Source of the DNA: a virus
IMG/VR virus record: IMGVR_UViG_3300043409_000145
Coordinates: 1 to 39,947 of that record
Strand: one strand, 5' to 3'
DNA length: 39,947 nucleotides
The translations under genes and the position numbers were made by a program. The notes beneath the pieces were generated by a model, which saw nothing but the letters and a program-made list of their open reading frames with translations, was not told where the DNA came from and searched no databases. Of the stretch, positions 31,389 through 36,273 are shown piece after piece. Position 1 is the stretch's first letter; each line of letters starts with the position of its first letter.

Positions 31389-31771
31389 TTCAATCTCCCT
31401 GCTCTGATTAAGCCAGCGAATCTTACCTTATGTCTTCGATAGTCGCTAGCCCCGACGGCATTGGCACTAGCCAATCTCTCACCCGAGGTAAGCCCACCCC
31501 ATATGCCCCACTCTAAATTCTCAGGGCGCATACCTTCATCAAGGCAAGCAGACTTCGACGGACACCTATCGCATATGCGTAGTGCTAGGCGTGAATCTTT
31601 TATAGACTTATTCATCTCAGCCTTAGTCGCCCTGCCACTAGTTTCAGTATCAGGATAATCATTCCACCATAGGTTAGGGTCGAACTCTTTACTAGAGCAT
31701 AGTCCTACTATGTTAATTGCTGGTATCTCTAGTCTAGGTTTTTTATTAGGTATACCTGCTCGTCTACCCAT
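31385..31771 (-). CDS. WhiB-family iron-sulfur transcription regulator
   Basis: A 128-residue protein with the four cluster Cys of WhiB proteins: C25, C67, C70 and C76 (ICDRCPSKSACLDEG), the GIWGG turn (89-93) and a basic C-terminal helix (YRRHKVRFAGLIRAGRLK). A short basic N-terminal extension (MGRRAGIPNKKPR) precedes the domain. WhiB regulators bind the host sigma factor and DNA and are confined to actinobacteria and their phages, which is the best host evidence in this window. It could redirect host transcription or exclude other phages. Confidence 0.92.
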   Translation of the reverse strand: MGRRAGIPNKKPRLEIPAINIVGLCSSKEFDPNLWWNDYPDTETSGRATKAEMNKSIKDSRLALRICDRCPSKSACLDEGMRPENLEWGIWGGLTSGERLASANAVGASDYRRHKVRFAGLIRAGRLK

Positions 31772-31773
31772 AG

Positions 31774-31929
31774 TTAATCCCTCTCGTTCATAGAATCATA
31801 CAAGGTATCAGGGTCATCATTACTAGCACCACAATCATCTTCTTCGTGGCGTTCATCGCACCTATCACATCGGGGGTAGATTCCCCTAGCAATATCATCT
31901 CCCATTACCCATTGTGGTTCATTAGCCAT
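31774..31929 (-). CDS. Small CCHC zinc-knuckle-like protein
   Basis: A 51-residue protein that starts MANEPQWVMGDDIARGIYPR. It contains C-DR-C-DER-H-EEDD-C, a C-x2-C-x3-H-x4-C arrangement close to a zinc knuckle (the retroviral spacing has x4 before His). The rest is acidic. The stop is just before the WhiB ATG, and AGAGG lies upstream of the start. Nucleic-acid binding is possible; otherwise unknown. Confidence 0.65.
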   Translation of the reverse strand: MANEPQWVMGDDIARGIYPRCDRCDERHEEDDCGASNDDPDTLYDSMNERD

Positions 31930-31989
31930 ATCATATCCTCTCTATAATATTGTGAGTAGTTTAGTCGCGACTTGCTCAGGTCGAGCCAG

Positions 31990-32253
31990 TTATCCTTGAA
32001 AGATTACTTCAGTATATCCGTCAAGGCGTGAGTGGGTAGCGACTAATCCCTTGCTACCTGTAATGTGCTTGTAAGTTCCGTCGCCTAGTGATACCCACAT
32101 AGACTTAGGCTTGAAGCGTGTCTGTGAAGGTAGTGCCTTGACGATAGTTCCACGAGCGTGAAAGTCTGATGATACATCATACGCGTTGTATGAAATTTCA
32201 TCGGCGATAACTCGCAATTCTTCTGCGAGGTTTAGTATTGTGCTGTTGGTCAT
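31990..32253 (-). CDS. Hypothetical protein of the leftward operon
   Basis: An 87-residue protein: an N-terminal helix (STILNLAEELRVIADEISYN) followed by a beta-rich part (MWVSLGDGTYKHITGSKGLV) and a short end (LDGYTEVIFQG). AGAGAGG lies upstream of its ATG. No metal ligands or known domain. Function unknown. Confidence 0.6.
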   Translation of the reverse strand: MTNSTILNLAEELRVIADEISYNAYDVSSDFHARGTIVKALPSQTRFKPKSMWVSLGDGTYKHITGSKGLVATHSRLDGYTEVIFQG

Positions 32254-32277
32254 TATTGCCTCTCTGTTATTGGTTAA

Positions 32278-32300
32278 TCCGTAAGCAATTTACCTACGGA
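32278..32300 (-). other. Short inverted repeat between leftward genes
   Basis: TCCGTA and TACGGA (6 bp) flank an 11-base loop in the gap between the amidotransferase and the 32253 gene. It may be a weak processing or attenuation hairpin. Confidence 0.35.
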
Positions 32301-32306
32301 ATTCTA

Positions 32307-33140
32307 TTAGTAGAAGTCTGCTAGACTTCGTTGGCTCTTCCACATACCCTTAGGGGTATAGCATAAGCAATCCACTAACACCGACTCGCAATCGAAGCAG
32401 GTGTCGCATAGTTCGCAAAAGTATTCACTCTCGTTAAGGTCGATGAGTGCTTGACAAAACGGGCAGAAGTCTAAGGCTTCCGAAGTTTCATCTATCACAT
32501 CTAACACGGGATAATCTTTATATTCTTTAGCCCAATACTCGTTATCATAGAAGGCGATAGGGGGTGGGGTGTAAGCAACACGCTTGTGGGAACTGTTACT
32601 CCACCACACGCCGTCGCTATCCCAACTACCTAAGTTCTCGTTGATGATATACATCTGGCTACCCGCACTAGGGTCTAGGTTAAGCACCGCTATCTTGCTA
32701 CCACTAGCCCACTTGCTAAGCATACTCCATATAGTATCGTCATCTAGCGAAGCAACACCACCTATCTTCGGTAGTATATCTTCGGCTAGGATACGGCTAT
32801 CGCTACGCTTATCACCTTCTGGTATTGCTACATCTAGTATACCATTGTGCGCTAGGTAAGTCAAGTCGCTATCGCCTACCTTGAACGGGTGGCAATTCTC
32901 TTCGTTCTTTACTCCGTGCGTGGCGTATCTTGCGTGCCACATAGCATAGTCATTCGGATATTGCTCACGCAATTCTAAGAAGCGTTTGATAGACTTCTTA
33001 GCCGACATACTACGCTCGGATATAATCTTACCACCTGCTACGATAGCAAAACCATAGCCGTGCGGATTACTACAAGCACCTGCGTGTAGTTCTTCTTGTT
33101 TAGGTATGCCGTTAGGCTCACACACTACAAGTAGACACAT
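32307..33140 (-). CDS. Class II glutamine amidotransferase with C-terminal zinc ribbon
   Basis: The 277-residue protein starts Met-Cys (MCLLVVCEPNG), so removal of Met exposes the catalytic Cys of the Ntn-type glutaminase. Supporting motifs are the oxyanion/glutamine-binding MWHARYATHG (67-76), CHPF (83-86) and the strand YLAHNGIL (95-102). The usual fused synthase or sugar-isomerase domain is absent. From about 228 on there is a Cys cluster (DFCPFCQA, CELCDTCFDC) forming a zinc ribbon. It would release ammonia from glutamine. It lies next to and downstream of the amidoligase, so ammonia may be passed to a ligation reaction. Confidence 0.85.
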   Translation of the reverse strand: MCLLVVCEPNGIPKQEELHAGACSNPHGYGFAIVAGGKIISERSMSAKKSIKRFLELREQYPNDYAMWHARYATHGVKNEENCHPFKVGDSDLTYLAHNGILDVAIPEGDKRSDSRILAEDILPKIGGVASLDDDTIWSMLSKWASGSKIAVLNLDPSAGSQMYIINENLGSWDSDGVWWSNSSHKRVAYTPPPIAFYDNEYWAKEYKDYPVLDVIDETSEALDFCPFCQALIDLNESEYFCELCDTCFDCESVLVDCLCYTPKGMWKSQRSLADFY

Positions 33141-33153
33141 ACTATCACCCCCT

Positions 33154-34440
33154 CTAGGCGTTCATTACTGCTGGTCGGTTAATATCCACGCCACTTATCT
33201 TGTTTAGTCGCGTGTATAGGTCGGGATATAGCCCGTTGTTCTGGGCTACATAGTCGGCGAACCAAGCCCACGATAGTGCGCCACGCTTGACATCATCTAA
33301 GCGTAGGTCGCGGGTATATTCTACCAACGCTTGTGCTAAGTCTAGGGAAGATAGAACACTACTTGTGTTCATAGTTCCCTTAAAGAAGCGCAACTCTAGT
33401 GTGTCGCGGTTATTGGTATTGACCGCACTATATCTTTCGGTGGACTCACCATACTTTACCTTGTGCTTTAGTGAGAACACGGGCTTGTCATACTCATCGA
33501 AGGTATAGACATCGTTGAACCTAGCATAGCGGGACTTGCGACCCGCGAATTTCATCATCATCTCGGAGTTCTTATAGACCATAGATAAGAAGCGGTGCGT
33601 GTGTGCCCCGCCACTAAACCCTGCTCTACTTATATGGATATGAAGCCCGCAGGTTTCGGTATCCCAACTTCTAGCACCATAGTCGGCGCGTAGTGTATCT
33701 ATGGTATCCCATAGTATCTTAGAATTATCTCGGTATTCTAGGTGTGAGTGCGGTTCGGTAACTATCTCGAAGCCTTGACTACCTATACTGCCATCTTGTT
33801 TAAGCATAGCGATACCTTGTAGGTTAGTCGAAGCATAGTTAGAAGCACCACTATAATCACCCTTACTACCACCTTCGATTACTGTTTCCAACTCGAAGCC
33901 TAGATAGACTCCGTGTTTAGACACACCCTTGAAAGTAACAGGTGGCTTACAATTATAGTCGTGAACTACACTACGGCAACGGCAAGGGCGACCACTTACA
34001 CCCTCTCGACATTCGCAAGGGTCTTCATCGTAGTAACTCTCATCGCACTCATCGCAGTAGTAGCAATACCTACTGAAGCAATGCTCGCAAACAGTATCAT
34101 CGCCTACACAAGAGTAATCATTGTCATTACTATAACTATTCTCGCATTGGCTACAATGAAAGGTGTTATACTCATAGCAACTACGACACCATTGTTCATC
34201 ATCTACACTATAAGTATCATCTCTATCTATACCGCTATCGCAACGCTGGCACTCGGTAGAACACTCTTCACACCATAGTTCTTCACTAACCCACCGAAGT
34301 CTATCGGTGGAGTGAACGCCTCTACAATTACCACAAGCATTAGCACAATCTTCACAATAATAGTCGCCGTTCATCTCTAAGTTCATATCGGCAGGATTAC
34401 TACAATCGTGGCACTCTATCTCGTTCTCATCATCTTCCAT
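33154..34440 (-). CDS. Amidoligase with N-terminal array of zinc ribbons
   Basis: The 428-residue protein has two halves. Residues 8-165 hold about 30 Cys in successive CxxC pairs (CHDC, CEDC, CGNC, CEEC, CQRC, CRSC, CSQC, CEHC, CYYC), a LIM-like or ribbon array. Residues about 175-428 match the phage amidoligase family (Amidoligase_2, glutamine-synthetase-like fold): GVYLGFELETVIEGG (E183, E185), KQDGSIGSQGFEIVTEP (214-230), CGLHIHISR (264-272), FAGRKSRYAR, and the ELRFFKGT strand. These give the metal- and ATP-binding Glu and His set. It should form an amide or peptide bond at ATP cost, acceptor unknown; the Cys array may bind the target. Confidence 0.85.
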   Translation of the reverse strand: MEDDENEIECHDCSNPADMNLEMNGDYYCEDCANACGNCRGVHSTDRLRWVSEELWCEECSTECQRCDSGIDRDDTYSVDDEQWCRSCYEYNTFHCSQCENSYSNDNDYSCVGDDTVCEHCFSRYCYYCDECDESYYDEDPCECREGVSGRPCRCRSVVHDYNCKPPVTFKGVSKHGVYLGFELETVIEGGSKGDYSGASNYASTNLQGIAMLKQDGSIGSQGFEIVTEPHSHLEYRDNSKILWDTIDTLRADYGARSWDTETCGLHIHISRAGFSGGAHTHRFLSMVYKNSEMMMKFAGRKSRYARFNDVYTFDEYDKPVFSLKHKVKYGESTERYSAVNTNNRDTLELRFFKGTMNTSSVLSSLDLAQALVEYTRDLRLDDVKRGALSWAWFADYVAQNNGLYPDLYTRLNKISGVDINRPAVMNA

Positions 34441-34468
34441 ATCTACACCCCCTCTCTTTCATAGTTGT

Positions 34469-34497
34469 AGTATAGCATATCTCTATGCCCTTGTCAA
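34469..34497 (-). promoter_or_regulatory. Leftward consensus promoter of the amidoligase gene
   Basis: Minus strand: TTGACA, 17-bp spacer, TATACT (plus-strand boxes 34492-34497 and 34469-34474). The start would be near 34462, 22 bases before the ATG at 34440, with an AGAGAGGGGG ribosome site between. Confidence 0.85.
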
Positions 34498-34668
34498 GTT
34501 CCGTTGGTTATCTATCACGGCGTTGGATATATGAGAGCGAAGTTCTTGTGCTTCTATCTCTAATACCTTGAAGCCGTTGCGCTTGTGCGCTTCTTCTTGT
34601 AGGCGTAGTGCTTGTCGCACTATCTCCACTTGTCTAGGAGTTAGGTCGAGTAGTAGGTTATCTCCCAC
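34483..34668 (-). CDS. Small helical protein, function unknown
   Basis: A 61-residue protein with GTG start (MGDNLLLDLTPRQVEIVRQA). It is two helices with a charged turn (LQEEAHKRNGFKVLEIEAQE). The 3' end contains the -35 box of the amidoligase promoter. The start overlaps the end of the next upstream small gene. No known function. Confidence 0.6.
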   Translation of the reverse strand: MGDNLLLDLTPRQVEIVRQALRLQEEAHKRNGFKVLEIEAQELRSHISNAVIDNQRNLTRA

Positions 34669-34756
34669 GATACTCGCGCCTTCCCATTAGCCTATTGACT
34701 CGCGCCGTTAGGGCGATAATCGCTAGCGTTTCCACTAGGATAATTACTTCTAGCAT
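34658..34756 (-). CDS. Very small membrane peptide
   Basis: A 32-residue gene with a strong GAGAGAGG site before its ATG. The N-terminus is hydrophobic (MLEVIILVETLAIIALTARV) and the end basic (RLMGRREYRGR), so it is probably a single-span membrane peptide. Its stop overlaps the GTG of the next gene. The good ribosome site and tight packing support it despite its size. Confidence 0.6.
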   Translation of the reverse strand: MLEVIILVETLAIIALTARVNRLMGRREYRGR

Positions 34757-34774
34757 ATCCTATCCTCTCTCTGG

Positions 34775-34912
34775 TTAGTGGGTTACTTCACAAGCACCGC
34801 ATAGAGGGCTAGTATCTCTAGCCTTCTTCGGGCACTTACAAGCACACTCACAATATCGCTTATCTTGTCGGATTAGATAGCCGACTAGCGCGGTATAATC
34901 TCCGTAATCCAT
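34775..34912 (-). CDS. Small Cys-rich protein
   Basis: A 45-residue protein starting MDYGDYTALVGYLIRQDKRY. The Cys pattern is CECACKC then CGAC near the end, enough for a zinc site. The frame is open further upstream, but ATG 34912 has GAGAGG just before it and lies after its promoter, so I choose it. Function unknown. Confidence 0.65.
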   Translation of the reverse strand: MDYGDYTALVGYLIRQDKRYCECACKCPKKARDTSPLCGACEVTH

Positions 34913-34937
34913 TCGCCTATCCTCTCTAACTTGCGTA

Positions 34938-34966
34938 AGTGTATCACACCTACGGCTAGAAGTCAA
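34938..34966 (-). promoter_or_regulatory. Leftward promoter of the 34912 gene
   Basis: Minus strand: TTGACT, 17-bp spacer, TACACT (plus-strand boxes 34961-34966 and 34938-34943). It directly precedes the GAGAGG site of the Cys-rich gene. Confidence 0.7.
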
Positions 34967-35048
34967 GTTGCCTAGACTCCCGCGTGTCGCGTGTCGGACT
35001 CGCACCGACCACTATCCGTGCCACTATGGGCGCGACTACTACTGCTTG

Positions 35049-35420
35049 TCAATCCGTGTGGATACTCGGTAGCGACTTGTTAAACGCTTCGCGGCGTTCT
35101 TCGAGTCGTGCGAGCCTACTATCCCTACCTTCTATCCCGTGCGTTCTTGCCATAACTATATCTACTTCTTCCCGATTAAGGGTGGATATAATCGTGTCGG
35201 CTTCCTTATCACTAAGGCGCGCCATAATCATATCGGCTTCTTCATCGCTAAGGGTAGGCAGTATCCTCTCACCCGCACGAGCCGTGCGCTTACGGCGCAT
35301 AGCCTTGCCGTGCGTAGTGTCGGTTAGTCGCCACCCGCGAGAGCCTAGCCGTGTGCTAGTTCCTCTCACCTGTCTAGGTGGCACTACTATACTGCCCGAA
35401 CCCCCGTAGGGGTTACTCAT
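35049..35420 (-). CDS. First gene of the leftward operon; triplicated LSDEEADxIMAR motif
   Basis: A 123-residue basic protein. After a Gly-rich start (MSNPYGGSGSIVVPPRQVRG) and an Arg-rich part (GKAMRRKRTARAGER) it has three 12-residue repeats: LSDEEADMIMAR, LSDKEADTIIST and LNREEVDIVMAR. A basic helix follows (RDSRLARLEERREAFNKS). The repeats alternate acidic and hydrophobic positions like a short helical solenoid. It is the gene nearest the promoter array and probably the first phage protein made. Function unknown. Confidence 0.65.
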   Translation of the reverse strand: MSNPYGGSGSIVVPPRQVRGTSTRLGSRGWRLTDTTHGKAMRRKRTARAGERILPTLSDEEADMIMARLSDKEADTIISTLNREEVDIVMARTHGIEGRDSRLARLEERREAFNKSLPSIHTD

Positions 35421-35450
35421 AATCTATTCCTCTCTCTAGTTCTTGCCCGT

Positions 35451-35479
35451 ATCTTACACTATTGAATTCTGTTTGTCAA
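35451..35479 (-). promoter_or_regulatory. Leftward promoter, proximal to the 35420 gene
   Basis: Minus strand: TTGACA, 17-bp spacer, TAAGAT (plus-strand boxes 35474-35479 and 35451-35456). Start near 35444, with an AGAGAGG site before the ATG at 35420. Confidence 0.8.
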
Positions 35480-35483
35480 GTTA

Positions 35484-35561
35484 GGCTTGAAGTTCGGGCG
35501 AGTCGTGATACCCACGGGCGACCCGCTTCTTCTAGGTAACTAATCAAGCCACCCGAACTTC
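35484..35561 (-). other. Interleaved inverted repeats, possible pseudoknot in the early leader
   Basis: GGCTTGA (35484-35490) is the reverse complement of TCAAGCC (35544-35550), and AAGTTCGGG (35490-35498) that of CCCGAACTT (35552-35560). The order A-B-A'-B' does not nest, so pairing both arms needs a pseudoknot, or the two are alternatives. It would be transcribed from the distal promoters. Confidence 0.5.
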
Positions 35562-35586
35562 TTGCCGTTTATTAACTTGTAACCGA

Positions 35587-35615
35587 AGGATAACACATTC
35601 ACTTGAACTTGTCAA
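35587..35615 (-). promoter_or_regulatory. Leftward tandem promoter 2
   Basis: Minus strand: TTGACA, 17-bp spacer, TATCCT (plus-strand boxes 35610-35615 and 35587-35592). The sequence after the -10 box, TATCCTTCGG, is repeated at the next promoter. Confidence 0.75.
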
Positions 35616-35676
35616 GTCTGCCTATCCTACGGCGTGTCGCTTGTGAAGGATTAACCCTTCCTTAATTGACACCCGA

Positions 35677-35705
35677 AGGATACCACGCTCACACACCCTT
35701 GTCAA
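35677..35705 (-). promoter_or_regulatory. Leftward tandem promoter 3
   Basis: Minus strand: TTGACA, 17-bp spacer, TATCCT (plus-strand boxes 35700-35705 and 35677-35682). A TGTGA-N6-TCACA palindrome starts 10 bases beyond its -35 box. Confidence 0.8.
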
Positions 35706-35715
35706 GTCCTAGCGA

Positions 35716-35731
35716 TGTGATGTCCATCACA
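35716..35731. promoter_or_regulatory. CRP/GlxR-type operator 1
   Basis: TGTGATGTCCATCACA matches the TGTGA-N6-TCACA consensus of CRP-family regulators perfectly. Its centre is about 53 bases upstream of the predicted start of promoter 3, and it also lies just downstream of the predicted start of promoter 4. Confidence 0.6.
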
Positions 35732-35745
35732 CTATTACGGCGGGC

Positions 35746-35774
35746 ATTATATCACACGCTCACCCGCTTGTCAA
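35746..35774 (-). promoter_or_regulatory. Leftward tandem promoter 4, perfect consensus
   Basis: Minus strand: TTGACA, 17-bp spacer, TATAAT (plus-strand boxes 35769-35774 and 35746-35751). This is an exact match to the consensus of the primary sigma factor in both boxes and spacing. Confidence 0.9.
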
Positions 35775-35784
35775 GCACCGAAGG

Positions 35785-35800
35785 TGTGATGTCTGACACA
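35785..35800. promoter_or_regulatory. CRP/GlxR-type operator 2, one mismatch
   Basis: TGTGATGTCTGACACA matches TGTGA-N6-TCACA with one mismatch, shares the TGTGATGTC core with operator 1, and begins 10 bases beyond the -35 box of promoter 4, exactly the offset seen at promoter 3. Confidence 0.5.
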
Positions 35801-36065
35801 CGAACACCTGTTCGATTACTCGCTAGTAACTTATTATTATGCTACCCGTCAGTAACTTATTTAACTAAGTTACCCGCGAGTAAGTTACCCTTCGGTAGAT
35901 AGTCGGCTAAGCGATATATCTATGAATAACTAAATCACCTTGTCAATAAGTCGATAAGTCGACAATTCTTTGACCCCACATACTTAATATGCGTCAGTTT
36001 GGGTGTATATAGTATCCACAAATAATTTTCTGTTATATTGTAATAGCCCCCTATATACTTAAAGA

Positions 36066-36085
36066 TAGCCCTGACCAGGGCTTTT
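36066..36085 (+). terminator. Hairpin with T-run
   Basis: AGCCCTG-AC-CAGGGCT followed by TTTT: a 7-bp perfect stem with a very short loop, reading as a rightward terminator. No annotated rightward gene precedes it, so it may end a small transcript or insulate the control region. Confidence 0.5.
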
Positions 36086-36157
36086 AAAGATTTTTCCGTA
36101 TCTTCTGTTCGCTTTTGCACTTTGAACAGGTTATCTATAGTATATAAATATATATAT

Positions 36158-36182
36158 ACGGAGTCGCTCCGTTTAAGACTCC
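36158..36182 (+). promoter_or_regulatory. Alternative hairpins in the terminase leader
   Basis: ACGGAG-TCG-CTCCGT (36158-36172) and GGAGTC (36160-36165) with GACTCC (36177-36182) share bases, so only one can form at a time. AT-rich tracts flank them on both sides. Confidence 0.5.
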
Positions 36183-36273
36183 GCTCCTATATAGTATATA
36201 ATAATATATATAATGGGACATCTATGCCGTTAAGCGGCTAGCGCTAAATGACTGTAAATGATGGGACAAACTG

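Larger units (their letters stand above)
35801..36273. other. Non-coding control region upstream of the terminase gene
   Basis: No convincing gene. A further perfect TTGACA box lies on the minus strand (35941-35946) but lacks a good -10 partner. There are repeats of agtaact/agttacc type (35825-35890), AT-rich tracts (about 36135-36157 and 36188-36215) with several TATAAT-like boxes facing the terminase gene, and the hairpins listed separately. It may also include a replication origin, which I cannot show. Confidence 0.5.

Noticed and set aside
33913-34278. 121-residue hydrophobic frame opposite the amidoligase Cys region
   Set aside because: The hydrophobic Ile/Thr/Ala pattern is a by-product of antisense Cys/Tyr/Asp codons. 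No upstream site, and the sense frame carries conserved CxxC pairs.
34984-35409. 141-residue plus-strand frame opposite the first early gene
   Set aside because: Low-complexity Ser/Arg/Ile sequence, no ribosome site, opposite the gene with internal repeats and a promoter.
35666-35902. 78-residue plus-strand frame across the promoter array
   Set aside because: It overlaps two consensus promoters and the CRP-like sites, lacks a ribosome site and has no domain character.
35941-35946. A further TTGACA box as a fifth tandem promoter
   Set aside because: The best partner at 16-18 bp matches the -10 consensus at only about three positions, so I mention it but do not call a promoter.
35935-36120. 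61-residue minus-strand frame from GTG 36120
   Set aside because: No Shine-Dalgarno, it spans the 36066 hairpin, and it ends in a TTGACA box. It cannot be ruled out as a small early gene, but evidence is weak.
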